From assembly GCA_021613535.1 (NCBI GenBank), contig CP075495.1, positions 12,462,001-12,526,000 of the forward strand: a stretch of DNA of 64,000 nt, in the 5' to 3' direction. Made by a program: the position numbers and the translations under genes. Source of the stretch: Adineta vaga. Lineage: Eukaryota; Rotifera. The notes beneath the pieces are model-generated. The model did no database searches. It had not been told where the DNA came from and was given only the letters and a program-made list of their open reading frames with translations. This document shows positions 46,471-61,929 of the stretch, in pieces (the first letter of the stretch is position 1; each line of letters begins with the position of its first letter).

Positions 46471-49400
46471 ATGTTGGCTTCATCATCAAAGCTGAGACAC
46501 GCTAGCACCGTTGTAAGTTAGTCAAAGCATGCACTTTCATTTCTTTTAGACAGATTCAAATCTTTATTTTTCTACTTTTCTTTTTCAATGATTAAAATAT
46601 TTCATTTTCATTTTCATTACTTTACTTCTATTCTCCTCTGCCACCTTCACTTCTATTACTATTCATTATCAATTTTGTCAATAGACTAAATATTGATATT
46701 TGATATGCATATATATATATACACACACGCACGCATGCATCAAAGATGATATTGATTTATCTTCATCTATATTAAGATCGACATTTTATTATTTTCGTTG
46801 TCTTCTGTTTTCTAGCATCGTTATCCACCAGCGAAACTTTATTCAGAAGAAGAAATGACATATATCACCTATTCATCAGTATGTATCAATAACATAAGTT
46901 TTTTGATCATCATTAGATATGATTATATTTAATTAGGATGAGAAAGACATCAAATCAATGAATTATAGCACTGAAAATGATTATAGAAACGACAATGAAA
47001 ATCTACAAAATGAAGAATTTGAAGAAACACCTTTATATGCTGCTATTTTAACTTATTTAAGTTATACAATACTTTGTGTATTTGGATGGTTACGAGATTT
47101 TCTTCGTGATTCAAATATTGAAAAAAAACGTGGTGCTGTTGATCCCAATGCAACATTAGTATGTTCAAATTTTATTTTAAATATACTATATCCTTACTGT
47201 TGTGTAATTTAGGGGTTTGTACCTTTGTATCAAAGTTACGAATCATTCTATACTCGAAATATGTACACACGTGTACGCGATATTTTTAATCGACCCATTG
47301 CAAGCGTACCAGGTGCACAATTCGAATTAACTGAACGTGTTTCAGACGATTACAATTGGACTTATAGGTAGAGATTTTCACGAAGATATTCTAAAGTTCA
47401 CATTTAATCAAAATCTTTTTGTTTTTCTCTTTTAAAATTGAAGATATACTGGCAAAACAATTAGTGCAATCAATTTAGGTTCATATAATTATCTAGGTTT
47501 CGCTGAAAAATCAGGTACATGTGCAACCGATGCTATTAATGCACTGAAAACATTCGGTGTCGGTAATTGTAATACAAGAATTGAATTAGGTAAGTTTGAG
47601 CACGCACTCACCGAACAGGTTGATAAAAAGGTGTTTATATTTTTTTCTTTTCTTCTGTTCTTGTCATGATGATATATGAAAAATACGTACACATATAAAA
47701 CCTTATCATACTTGATAGTAGAATTAATCATATACTTATTTTATTACGTTTGTTTGATTATTTTTCAGTGTATCGATAAGTAAAGGTGTCTGCATATCGT
47801 CACAAGAGTCTATCGAGATCAAGGTTGAAAATGTAAATAAATGTTATTGACACACGAAAAATGTTGACCTTTGTTCTTTTGATGTATTGAATAAGAGGTG
47901 AAAAAGACATTCGAAATTCTATTTGTCAGTGTCAATAACCTTTGAAACAGTAGAAAAGAATTAGTAATTGAATTATTTTATACTATTTTACACATGACAT
48001 GTAAATATTATTTTTTCTTCTTCTTCTTCAAGGAACACAGAGATATCATGTTGAACTTGAAGAGCTTGTTGCCAATTTTCTTCATGTCGAAAGTTCAATT
48101 GTTTTTGGAATGGTTTGTTAGAATTCTTATTGATAAACAAGGGAAAACTTACTGTTTTCATTTACATATAGGGTTTCGCTACAAATGCTCTTAATTTACC
48201 TGCTGTGGCATCAAAAGTATGTTCGAGTTTAACCTATATTTATGATGTTATATTTTTTTATATTTTCTGTTTAGGGAGATTTAATCTTAAGTGATGAGAT
48301 GAACCATGTTTCATTGATCTTAGGTATGCGTTTGTCAGGTGCTACGTATCAAACATTCGCACATAATGGTAAGTGTTTAAGAAATTGATTATCTTCTTTT
48401 CTTATTTTGTATTTATTTCTATAAAGATATGAAAGATTTGGAAGCAAAACTACGAGCAGCTATTGTTCACGGCCATCTACGTACACAACGACCATGGAAA
48501 AAAATCATTATTGTCGTTGAAGGTGTTTACAGGTTAGTAAAATGATAAGTTTAAATACGAAGTTCTTTTCAATATAAATCCTATTATAGTGACTAACAGT
48601 AGTTTTATAGGTGGGTAGGCTATTGAATGAATTTCTTATATTAAATAACAAAGAAAATTCCGACATATTTGACAAAATAGACATGATTTGTTTTGGACAA
48701 AAACTAGTTTTATACCATGAAATTAAACATATTTGTTCATTCTATTTTTAAATTTTATTTTAGTATGGAAGGTTCCATTTGTCGATTACCAGAATTAATT
48801 GAATTAAAAAAAAAATACAAAGCTTATTTATACATGGATGAAGCACATTCTATTGGTGCTATGGGCAAACATGGTCGTGGAGTTGTGGATTATTTTGGTG
48901 TGGATGCAAGAGATGTTGATATCCTTATGGGCACATTTACAAAAAGTTTCGGATCAGCTGGTGGATACATTGCAGGCAAAAAGGTAAAGAGAATTCCGAT
49001 TCACTTCTTAGACAATCAAATCAATCACCATCTTTGACTTCTATTAAGTAAATAAGTGATCTTATTGTTAGTGTCATATTTGAAAAACAAACATACTAAA
49101 AGTTTGAGTGTCTGGAAAAAGTATTTTATCTTAGATAATATGTTCGATTAAGTTGACATTCGAAATAATATCTATAAATAATTTGAAGAACATGCTCATA
49201 AATTTCGTTTTTCTTTACATTTTAGTCGTTAATTGACCATATTCGGGTGAATTCACATGCACATACTTATGCATCGAGTATGTCAGCTCCAGTGGTTCAA
49301 CAAATTATGTCTTCATTGCGACTTTTGAAATGTCCAGAAGGTATATCGAAAACGTATTGAATAAAAGAAAGATAAATTCAGTCTTTTTTTTTCATAGGCC

Positions 49401-49800
49401 AAAAGCGTATCTGTCAATTAGCTGACAATACGCGTTATTTTCGACAAAAACTAGTCGATATGGGTTTTATTGTCTTTGGTAATAAGAATTCTCCAGTAGT
49501 TCCTATGTTAATTTATATGCCTGCGCGAGTTACACGTTTTAATCGTGAAATGCTTCGCCGTGGTATTGCTGTTGTTACTGTTGGTTTTCCAGCAACTAAA
49601 TTGTTAGATGCTCGTGTACGATTTTGTATATCAGCAGCACATACACGACAAATGCTTGATACTGTAAGTTAAACAATCAAAATCTATTTCGTTTGCTATG
49701 TTTATTATCATAGGCTTTAATGGCAATAGATGAAATTGGTACAGATATATCATTACGCTATTCAACTCGGCATAAATCTCGTCGATTACGAGAGTTGTGA
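46471..49800 (+). CDS. SPTLC2: Serine palmitoyltransferase long-chain base subunit 2
   Basis: Catalytic subunit of the ER enzyme that condenses serine with palmitoyl-CoA, the first step of sphingolipid synthesis. Thirteen exons (46471-46512, 46816-46878, 46937-47158, 47213-47367, 47444-47589, 48033-48112, 48172-48216, 48275-48368, 48427-48532, 48764-48983, 49226-49340, 49398-49663, 49714-49800) keep phase and give 546 residues. The N-terminus has a membrane helix ([18 protein letters not shown]). Then come the PLP-enzyme motifs [54 protein letters not shown] and [15 protein letters not shown], whose Lys holds the cofactor. The family-typical [12 protein letters not shown] closes the fold. The short first exon is separated by a 303-nt intron. 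It would need an SPTLC1 partner elsewhere. Confidence 0.95.
46703..46740. repeat. AT/AC-rich simple repeat in SPTLC2 intron 1
   Basis: Alternating purine-pyrimidine run (TATATATATATACACACACGCACGCATGC) capable of unusual helix structure; read directly. It lies within the 303-nt first intron. Confidence 0.8.
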
Positions 49801-50689
49801 ATAAATAAAATCAATTTGGCAATTTCAATATCAAGAGTTATTCTTTCAGATATACGATGATGATGATATTTTATCCTTCTTTGTTTTGTCTATTTTCTTT
49901 TCTGTGTATTTCATTCCATTCAATATTGACATCGTATGAGAAAAAAAAAGAAACAAAATTGCATAATATTTTGTTTGTTTTTTTAATTTCGTTCTTTCGT
50001 TTTTTTTTCGGTAATTGATCTTCACAAAATACAAAGGATTCTCTTTTTCTGCTTGTTGTTATTATAAGAAATTTATTTTTTTTTGTTTGTTTCGTTTCGT
50101 TTCAGTACATCTTTCTCTATATGTTCGTTGCGTTTGTCATTCATTGATTATCAAGATGATAATCATCAGTGATGTGCTTTTCATGCATTTTTTTTCCTTT
50201 TTATTTTCAGTTCGGATTTGTTTTATGTACTATCGCAAATGAGAGATTTCTTTTCGTCGGTTTGTTTTTGTTATAATGAGTCATTATAATTGTTTCGTGT
50301 GAATTATCAATTGAGCTCCTGTCCATTCAGCTCCCTTGAATGGTGCCTTTCTCTCTAATAGATCCTCTTCATCATAAGTGCAACATTTGTCCATTGATTT
50401 CTCTTTTTCTTCGTCTCTATCTTTCATTCAAGCCGATATATTTCCGGTAAACAAAATTCTTTAACAAGAAAATTGAACATCAAATTCTTCTTTTTTTCTT
50501 TCTTTTCAATTGACCATTGTCTATAACTTTTGCTTCTTTCTTTGCTGGTTTTTTATAAACGAGTATTTTATTTATTGGCTTTCTTTTTCCCTTGTTGTTT
50601 CTCGCACAAAATTTTTTTAAGAAAAAAAAACCCAACTTAATAGAATTAATAATAAGAATAATAAACACATTTTATAAATATACAAATGT
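49801..50689. other. Convergent intergenic region
   Basis: 3' flanks of SPTLC2 and MED20. Pyrimidine- and T-rich runs, no ORF with coding character. Confidence 0.4.
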
Positions 50690-51537
50690 TTATTCATTGG
50701 GTTGTTTTCTCATATTAATCAGTATATCTAAATATTGTAATAATGTTACCGATGGTGTATATTCCGAATCTTTTTTATCCTTCAATGATCGAATCCGAAG
50801 ACTTAATTGTTCAGTAAGCAGTTTTTGTATCATTTGTTTTGACATATTGAGAAATGATTGAAGAAATTCTTGAATTAAACAATACCCATCACGAATTTCA
50901 TCCATAGGAACATACGCAACCTAAATATATACAGTTAAATATGAATCGAAGAAGTTTATTTGTTTGAATTTTATCTACTTCAAGAACTAAACCTTTGGTT
51001 GTATGTGATTGATTAACAGTACCAAGATTAATAACAAAATCTTGATATTCTAAACGTGTTCCACGTGCTTCCATTTTAGGTAATCTTAATTCAAATGCAC
51101 GTAAAGTTTTTAATTTATTCATTAAAGCAATAAATGTATTATCAGCAACCAATATTTGACAATTCGAATGTTCAGCAAATGCGAACGATGATGCTGGATA
51201 CTCGGAATGAGATAATACGTGTACTGTTTTGGAGTTAGTAATTACTAAAAGAAAGAAAAAAAACAGACATAGGTGATAGATGACAAGACACTATTTGTTG
51301 AAGAAAAAGTAACGAACATGGACTATAGCTGAGTAGATCAACTTGAAATGGACGAGTTTTTTTTGCGCCACCTTTTTCTAATTTCTCTAAATAATATTCA
51401 GCTGCTTCAGCTGGTGATTTAAATGAACCACTTTGAAGTTGAATAACACTAAATAGATCAAAATTAGAACATTTTTTATATTTTGAAAGATCGCATATCT
51501 TCTAACAATTCAATTTAACTTACACTGCAACAACCAT
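50690..51537 (-). CDS. MED20: Mediator complex subunit 20
   Basis: Head-module subunit of the Mediator transcription coactivator. Four exons (51524-51537, 51324-51448, 50979-51244, 50690-50920) join in phase to 211 residues (human 212). Visible family features: a helix early on (SPAEAAEYYLEKLEK), VHVLSHSEYPASSFAF, VADNTFIALMNKLKT, EARGTRLEYQDFVINLGTV, LIQEFLQSFL, and LLQYLDILINMRKQ at the end. The first coding exon is only 14 nt, and the donor of exon 2 is GTCCAT, which is weak but the only one that keeps the frame. An AG after TTTTATTTT at 51582-51583 lies 45 bases before the ATG. It sits about 200 bp downstream of ACY1. Confidence 0.9.
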
Positions 51538-51737
51538 ATTTGAGCAATAATAAAAGAAAATAAATTATGTATTGATCAGATCTAAAATAAAAGTTAGAAA
51601 TCATTATCGACCACAAAATTCTTTATCATTTGATGTTCTTAATAGATATAGCATTGAAAAATCAGCAAAATTAAAAAAGAGAAACAAAATCAAATCTGTT
51701 GAGTACTAATCGAAAACGATACTATAACAAATAGTTC

Positions 51738-53196
51738 TTAGTAGTTTTTGTTTATTGCGGATTCACCGGTAAGATTTGCAATCAATTTAACGTAGATATC
51801 AATACCATGAAGAAAGACATCTTGATGTAAATATTCATTATGATCATGTAGAAGAATCGGTGTATGAATCATCGGTGAAAAACCAATTGCAGGGAAACCA
51901 CAGTCACGTAAATATCTACCATCAGTTGCTGCAGGAAATATTGTCCAATTTGTTTTACATTTCATTTCTTCACATGTTTGTTTGAAAATTTGAAGCCACC
52001 ATGATGGGTTTTCGATATCAGTGATAGCAACTGGACCACTGTCTTGTATATAAATAAGTTGAACTTCATCATCATTTTGTTTTGGTACACGTTTTACGAT
52101 GTCATGAAGAAATTGTTTAAATGAATCATAGCCATTAGGTCGAATACGACAATCAAACCATAAGGAATATTGATCAGGTACAACATTTTGTTGAACACCA
52201 CCGGCAATTTTCGTTAAATTAACTGTGGTGATGTTGCCTAATTGAATTAATTGTTCAGTTGTTTGACTTTTTTCTAAACGTTCTTTTTCTTCAGTACGAT
52301 ATTTTAACATTTCATTAAGAATAAATTGAGCTTTTTCTGCTGCTGTATTTTCAATTAAACGAGATCCATGACCTGTATTACCTTTGGCTACAAATTGAAC
52401 CCACAAAACAGAACGATCACCATGATAAACTTGAAAGACATCACTTTCACTGGCAAGACCTATGAAATAAAAAAAAGATAACACTTTCTAAATTTAAAAC
52501 ATTCAGTTTACCTTCATCTAAAACGAAACCAACATTTAAAGCTTTAAATTCATCCAGAGTAACTAATTTTTTCATTCCACGTACACCACCAATCTCTTCA
52601 TCAGGAACAAATAAACAATGAATAGTTCTTTTCGGTTCATATTTAGCCGCTTTCAAACGTCGAATAGCTTCTAAATATTGAATACCAACACTAAAACAAA
52701 ACTATACTTCAAAACTTGAAAATTATAACCAAAAAACTGTTTTCATTTTCTCATTAATATCTACGAATCCACTATCTCGATCTTACTCAATATTTACCAT
52801 TTCATATCTTGTGTACCACGTCCATAAATTTTTCCATCAAGAATTGCACCAGAAAATGGTGGAACAATCCAATTTTCTTCGAACACTGGTACAACATCAA
52901 TATGTGAATTGAGTAAGATTGTTTTTTCTGATGTTGATGATGGCCACTGAAAAATAGACATTAAAATATCAATATCTTTTCTCTAGTCTAAATCAAACTA
53001 TTTATTTTACAGTTAAAATAGCTGCATGTCGACTTTCGTCTAATGTTATAACACGATATTCAAGACCAAGTTCTTGTGCATATGCTTGCAAAAATTTCAA
53101 AGCTCCATCATAATCCGGTTCAGGTTGTACAGTTTTTACTTGTATATATTCAACAAATCGTTGAATAGCTACTTGATTATGATCTTTATCACTCAT
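51738..53196 (-). CDS. ACY1: Aminoacylase-1, N-acyl-L-amino-acid amidohydrolase
   Basis: Cytosolic zinc enzyme (M20 family) that removes acyl groups from N-acetylated amino acids. Four exons (53011-53196, 52798-52946, 52512-52690, 51738-52459) join in phase to 411 residues (human 408). Motifs: LLNSHIDVVPV (metal His and neighbouring Asp), YGRGTQDMK with the bridging Asp, VPDEEIGG with the catalytic Glu, GNTGHGS with the dimer-face His, PAATDGRYLRD, and HDHNEYLH with the last metal His. All catalytic residues I can place are present, so the enzyme should be active. An AG after GATATTTTT at 53215-53216 lies 18 bases before the ATG. Confidence 0.94.
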
Positions 53197-53391
53197 CTTT
53201 AACTAACAAACTTTCTAAAAATATCAAATAAGAAAATATAACAACAAAAGGAAATCATTATTCTATTCAAGTTTCATCATAATCATCCTCGTCTAGTTGA
53301 AAATATACTGACAACATGGAAAAAAAGAGATGCAAGTACTTCTCTCTGAATCAAGAGATAAATAAATACACACATACATATAAATATCTAT

Positions 53392-53416
53392 ATATATATA
53401 GAGAGAGAGAGAGAAA
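53392..53416. repeat. TA/GA microsatellite
   Basis: TATATATATA directly followed by GAGAGAGAGAGAGA between ACY1 and NAMPT; read directly. Confidence 0.85.
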
Positions 53417-53506
53417 TTACAAAATGTTATGGTTAAAAAGAAAAATATCACTAGAATTGTATCAGTCTACATAATATGCATAAATTCTAGACGATCAAGA
53501 TCAATA

Positions 53507-55774
<2,268 letters not shown>

Positions 55775-56974
55775 TTATTTTACATTGACATTCATGTTGG
55801 GCGAAGATGTTTCTATTGTTATTGATAATGATGATGATGAAAAATAACTTAAGGGATGATGATTAACTTCGAGCCAATCGAGCCATTTAGGTAGATAACG
55901 TTTTAAAAGAGCTAAAAGCATTAAACAGTCATGTTCAGCTTGATGACATTTTAAATGAAGTGCTCCTTGAGGAATTTCTCGCTGATAGATTTTACTAAGT
56001 TTTAATGATTGTTTACTTCGTGTAGGATCTGGCGTAGGGACATATGACGTATTTTTTTCTGAACTTAAAATCATATCGTTTGAATGAATTGATTTATCAT
56101 TTTGATCACTATTGGTTAATATGTCACGTATATATCGAAAGAATGTAAATGAATCACCGCATGAAATTGATAAAAAAGATATCTGATCATGATCTTCTTT
56201 TGAACTAATTGTTTGTACAGATATATTATTTGTTGTAAGTGCATTATCATCATGTTCATTTGTTTGCATATTCATTGATTGGTAATTTAATTGAGTATGG
56301 GTGTCAATTGAATGACCGGAATTAGTCATTGCATTTTGAATTTCATGGAATAGAATGGGAAAATCATAATGATCACCATTATGAGCTAGAAAGAAGAATA
56401 TCATGCAAGTATTCTAAATCCTATCAATATTATTATATTGGTATACGAATAATTCAAACAGAATTTAACAATCTAATATTTGTCTTACCAACAAGACATA
56501 TCGGTTGTTGAAAGTCACTTAAAAATGCTTCTAAGGCTATCACTGTTTCACGATTAAATGGAGCATATTCCATCAACATTAGATTAGTTAAACCTAAAAC
56601 AAACTTATTATGATATAACTACTCAAATATCTATTTTTACTCTTACCAGTTATTTGCGCGACTTCAGAACTTATTAATTTCACTGGATCAAAACATTTCA
56701 CAAATTTATTCTAATTAACAGAAATCAATTTCTATCTCGCATCAAACACTATCTTTACTTACCATCACTCGAGGTAACTCATCCTCTGGTTTTGTTCTTG
56801 CCAATGCTTCTCTAAAGTATTTTTTTTTTCAAAATCGATTCTAAAAAACAAAGGTACTACTCACATATTTACAGCAATCATTGCTAATTCAGTAATTTTT
56901 GGTTCATCTTGAATGAATCCTGTTGTTTCAAGATCAAGAATAACCAATGTTTTAAATTTTGATCGAACACTCAT
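55775..56974 (-). CDS. TREX-like DEDDh 3'-5' exonuclease
   Basis: Five exons (56865-56974, 56763-56811, 56647-56710, 56489-56593, 55775-56385) join in phase to 312 residues. Exo I is DLETTG at about residue 14 (two catalytic acids), Exo II is AHNGDHYDFPIL with the third acid, and Exo III is HQAEHDCLMLLAL with the catalytic His and last Asp, so the DEDDh set is complete. The segment KLSKIYQREIP before Exo III matches the TREX1/TREX2 layout. An insert of about 100 polar residues between Exo II and Exo III is larger than in mammalian TREX, and there is no C-terminal membrane anchor. It probably degrades single-stranded or nicked DNA. It lies 98 bp from BORCS6, with an acceptor-like AG (TGTTGTAG) at 56987-56988, 13 bases before the ATG. 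Confidence 0.85.
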
Positions 56975-57072
56975 ATTAAATAAAATCTACAACAGAAAAA
57001 AGACAAGATACTTCGATAGATATGTATATATATATGTATTTATATTTAAAAGATGAAAAACAAAAATATATA

Positions 57073-57796
57073 TTAAATAGATTGGGATAAGATATCAAGT
57101 AATTGTTTAATATACGTTATTTTTTTTTGTAATTCATAAATCGGTGCTAATTGTGCACTTAACTGTTCAGCTTGTGCCATAAAGGAATAAATTGTTTTGA
57201 TATTTGTTTCAACTGTTTCATTTAATTTCTCTCCAACAGCATCACGATATGTTTGAAGACAACAAACACTTGTTGCTGACATATGATGTAAAGATAAAGT
57301 TAATTGTTCTACAGATTTAACAAATTCTTGTGCAAGTTCACGTGAGTATATTTCAATATCATCTAAAATACGTTTATCAATTGGTAATAAGACTTGATTA
57401 GCATCATTAAGAAGTTGAGATGGTGATATTGAACGACTTGATTCAGCTGATGGAACATCAACAATTGAACTTGAAAGTGAATGAGATGAAATTTCATCTG
57501 TACTTGATGATGGTTTATGTACTAAAGCTGTTGAACGTATTTTATTAACAATATCTTCAACAACAAAACTTGTAAATGTTGCTGAATGATTTGGAGATAA
57601 TTCATTTTCAATTTGTATCAGAAGATCATTGATCAATTGAGAAACTTCATTTGTCAGAGGATCTACGACGATAGAAAACAAAATGAATGATGAAATACGA
57701 TTATAATTAACAAAATTATTTACCTTGCATTTGTTCCTCGTTGACTAACGTCGAAATCGATGATTCGAATCGTTCATCATTATTATCATTCGTCAT
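57073..57796 (-). CDS. BORCS6: BORC complex subunit 6 (lyspersin)
   Basis: BORC recruits ARL8 to lysosomes and so couples them to kinesin. Two exons (57724-57796, 57073-57662) join in phase to 220 residues. The N-terminal 85 residues are Ser-rich and disordered. The C-terminal 110 residues form a long helical region with the family pattern ELAQEFVKSVEQLTLSLHHM, TYRDAVGEKLNETV, IYSFMAQAEQLSAQL and PIYELQKKITYIKQLLD, matching the conserved C-terminus of BORCS6. Vertebrate BORCS6 is longer (about 360) through its disordered N-terminus. An acceptor-like TTTGTAG lies about 18 bases before the ATG. Confidence 0.82.
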
Positions 57797-58062
57797 ACTG
57801 TTATATTTTCAATCTACTACAAATAGAAATAGAAAAAGAAATAGTTTATTGAATTGACTTATATATTAATCTAAATTTTGTAAAGAAAATGTTCATAAAC
57901 AATTCATAGATCATTGTATTGATGTATTTGTTCATACGAGAGAAAAACGAAATAGAGAGCCAGACGTTTTTTTAAATACATATAAGTTGGGCAAACGACA
58001 AAACAAAAATGACACCGGAAAGAGAACATCTGACATCGCTGAAGAATAGAAAACAAAATGAT

Positions 58063-61000
58063 TCATAATTTGTTCCATTTGCATTTTAATAAACGAAAAA
58101 AGATTAATGTACGTTCAATCTGTTGAAAATAAGTTTGATCATCAATAGAAACCTTAACTAATTTATGAAATAATGCATCAAATTGATGTTCAAGTAATAA
58201 TTTCAACTGTTTAATTTCATTTGAGTATATAGAAGGAATGGTTTTAATTTCTGCAAATAAATACGAAAGTGATTTTCTTCATATATATATATCGAAATAA
58301 ACTATCTACATACCAATAATCAGATCAGCATAAGAATTGAATAAACTTCGAAGAAGTACTAACGCACTTTCATCAATCTTCTAAAAGAAATCTTTTTTTA
58401 ATAATTCGGTAGAAGAATAGAAGATGGTCTTTTTCTCAGATAAGCGGAGACGAAAAAATTCATGTACTGACAGAAAACAATGTTACTAGTCTCGATTATC
58501 TGACGCCATTATAGAGGCGACATACGTCTATTCGATAAGAACGAAAAGAGTAAAATTCTTACCTCTTTTCGATTCAAAAGATCCTGAGAAAAAGAATAAA
58601 CAATAGAAAATTTCAAAAATTGATTATCAAAATCATTCTATTTACTTGAATTTGTAGAAAAAAATCATTGATTTCAGTATATGATGTAAGTTTGCGATGA
58701 AATTTCTTGGAAATTAATTCATTGATTAATAATAAACGAATATCAACAAATAAATTTTCATCAAATAGAAAGAAATTTAAATATGTGAAATTCTCGTGAC
58801 ATAATTCAGCTAAAAACAAAGACATCTATAAAGAGAAAATTCAATGTTCATTCATTCATTCAAATTTCCTTTTTCAAAATTCCAACCTGTTTGATTCGAC
58901 TAGCTTTTTCATTGACAAATAAAAGACATAATTCCATAATATTAAAACATATCGAAATTCGTTCATTAATCATACTAAAAAAAAAGAAAACAAGACGATT
59001 CTTTCCATTATGAATCAAAAAAAGTTTTGTTTTTCTCTTTACTTATTTATTCGAGAAATAATATGTCGAATGAATTCTTCAATTGAATGAAATAATGTAT
59101 TTTCATTTTGATTAAATTGAAATTGTTTCTTCTTTCGACATTGATTCATATGTAAACCAAGTAATTCAATGAAATAAATAATTAATTTAATACGATAGAA
59201 TGGATTTTTTTTCGTTATTTTTGATTGAAGAAATCGTGTAAAATAATCATCTTCAATCAATGATGAACGATATTTGATTTTCTCATTTCGACCACATAAA
59301 TCATAATCAATTAAATCAAATAATAGATCAAATAAAATATTAATAATTAATGAATATTGATGACATTTCGAACAATTTTCATCCAGATCTTTTTCTTCAT
59401 TATGAATATAGGTTGGTAAATCAAGTAAGAGATAACGTAAATGTGATGTTATACTAAATTGTACAAAGGAAAATTCTTGTTGATCATTGAGAGAATTTCT
59501 TAGAAGAAAGATTTTTATGAAATTTATCAGTATGATTGAAATAAATGAAGATTCAATTTGATAACCAGTTGAAATACATGGATTAATACATTTATTAATA
59601 AGAGATTTATCAAGTGATTTTTTACATGGACAATGCTGATTTTCATGACAGATGAGAATATGATCGAGAAGAAGATTTTCAAGATTAAATAACCATTTCA
59701 AACCCATTGGTGACGAATGAACAATATGATCGAGATCTTTTTGACGAGCACGAATATTATAAGCAACTGAGTATCTAAATAGTATTATACAATACGTTGA
59801 AAAGAAGTTAATGAAATATACAAATACGTACTGTTGTTGTTCGATTTCTTGAATATCGTCATCTTCAATCATACCAATATTATGTTCATTTTCATCATCC
59901 GTATCATCATCAATGACAATGCATCCATCGAAATGTGTTGCTGGTCTATCACTGACTTTAGTATTTGAATGGATTGGATGACTCGATGATTCTGATGGAT
60001 TAGAATTTGTTTGTTGTTGTTGTTCTTTATTAGTTACTGAAGATCATTAGATAGATGGATTATAACAATAGAATATGATCTTACCATTCTCATTGACTAC
60101 GTTAGATGGATTATTTTTTGAAGGTAGATTTGTTTTTGTAGGTAGTGAATTGTTTGATTTTAGTTCTGATTGTTTTGTACTTAATCGTTTGAGTTTCTTT
60201 TGTTTTTTCTTCACTTGTTGATCGTTAACAATCAAATTTGAACTCGTCGATGTTGAAACTGATCTTCGAACAGATGGATCTATTGACTAGAAGGAAGAAA
60301 AAGATGAATACAATTATGAAAAATAATATCTAACGTACTTTAGATGGTTGTAATATTTTTTTAACTTTTTCTTGTGATATCGAAGGAATTGAAGAAATAT
60401 TCGTGACCGAAGATTTCGTATGTTGTTGTTGCCGTTCTTGAAAATTATTTAATTTTCGTTGAGCCAATTTCATATGATCAGATGCCGATTTTTCTTTTGA
60501 TTGGATTGATTTTCGTGGATTATCTGGAACGCGTTTTTGTTGCTGAATAAATGTAGATGTTTTTTGTTGATCTAGAAATTTGAATTTAAAATAATGTCGA
60601 TCAATTAAAATGACAATATTTATTTTACATGAATTCATAGTTGTGTAATGTCGATGTTCAGTAGTTGTTGATTGCACGCCACTATCTGATTGAATTCGAG
60701 ACGTTCTCTTTACAAACAACGAACAGATGAAGTTTATTCAATAAAAATCTCTTTCGACGTGTATATTTACATGAGTATTGATTGACGTTGTTGATTTTCG
60801 CGTATCAGATTCTCGAATAGCATCTACATTATTTTTCATCACTGTATTAAATATTCGTGACATCGGCTTTTTCGAAAGTTTTCCATCTCGATTTGTTGGT
60901 GGTTTTGGTTGGTCAGACTTTTTCGGACTTGTAATCGATGTTTTTGAAGTACGAATCAAAGATTTCTTATTTGAATCATTACTTGAACATAATTTAGGTT

Positions 61001-61929
61001 TCGTTGACGGAATTTGAAATATCTGAATCGTCCTCTTCTGTGCACATTTTTTTTCTGTGAATTTAGCAATGATTTCATTTAATTTCTTTTCATCATTATT
61101 TCGATTCAATTGGCTTGAAGATTCAGTAGATGGAAGATCTACATGACCATCTAATTGAGGTGGTCTGTCAAATACTTCATCATCGTAATTCATTGGTTCA
61201 CTTTTAACAGGTCGATGAATAAATGTAACAAGAAGATCATCAACTTGACTTGATGAAACAACTGGATCTAAAATTAAAACCATACCATAGTCGATATTTA
61301 ATCAATTCACAATAATAAAAAGATTTATCAGTATCAAAGAATTTCTCTCTTTCAATCGAAACTATTAACCTATACGTCATGATCAACAAGAGATCTATTT
61401 ATTTTTCGAACACTTCATTGCCTTTTTTCAGATGTATTTCATGCAATAATTAACAAACCTGATGAAATATCCATTGCATTATCTTCTTCAATAGTTTCTG
61501 CGGTGGTTGTTTGTATGATGGTTTCATCTTCATCATCAACATCACCATCATCATCCGTTTCGATGAGAGGTTGAAAATTTCCCGGTTCCCATTCTGCAAG
61601 TTTCTTGTAATAATCATCATCATTACTTGATGACACTTCTTCAGTATCATCTTGCTCTTCTTCGTCACCATCTGACAAAGAATCGAATCAGATGACATAT
61701 ATTCATCTGAATCATTTGGTGAATTTAATTTGGGTTGAAAACGTAAAAATGAACGTGAAACTTTTGCATTATTCGATGGTTGTTCAGGTGCAAATGATTT
61801 AAAATCAAAACTTGTTTTATTCGAATTACTTTTGAAACGACGTTCAAGTATCTGATGAATTCGTTGAGGATTTATATCAATATACATTAATAGACAACAA
61901 TCACAACAGATTATCGATGTGGAAGACAT
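58063..61929 (-). CDS. Large Ser/acidic nuclear-type protein, weakly SLF2/FAM178-like, one frameshift
   Basis: Twelve exons (61459-61929, 60771-61267, 60629-60707, 60339-60571, 60085-60286, 59832-60036, 59043-59774, 58887-58974, 58646-58825, 58563-58583, 58314-58380, 58063-58250), about 987 residues. All phases agree except that exon 1 needs one extra base: the acidic reading DEYMSSDS continues as LSDGDEEEQDD in another frame at about 61675-61690. This suggests a one-base deletion in this allele or an assembly error. The N-terminal 550 residues are disordered, with acidic and Lys/Ser blocks and a SUMO-interacting-type motif CIVIDDDTDD near 530. The C-terminal 430 are all-helical (SSPMGLKWLFNL, LAELCHENFTYLNFFLF, RLLLINELISKK) and weakly recall SLF2 of the SMC5/6 pathway. 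Exon 10 is a 21-nt microexon (DLLNRKE). Confidence 0.6.

Noticed and set aside
61450-61630. Continuation of the first ORF of the large gene in its original frame past 61690
   Set aside because: Met/Lys-rich nonsense composition; the acidic reading in the neighbouring frame joins the next exon in phase, so the original frame is the wrong one there.
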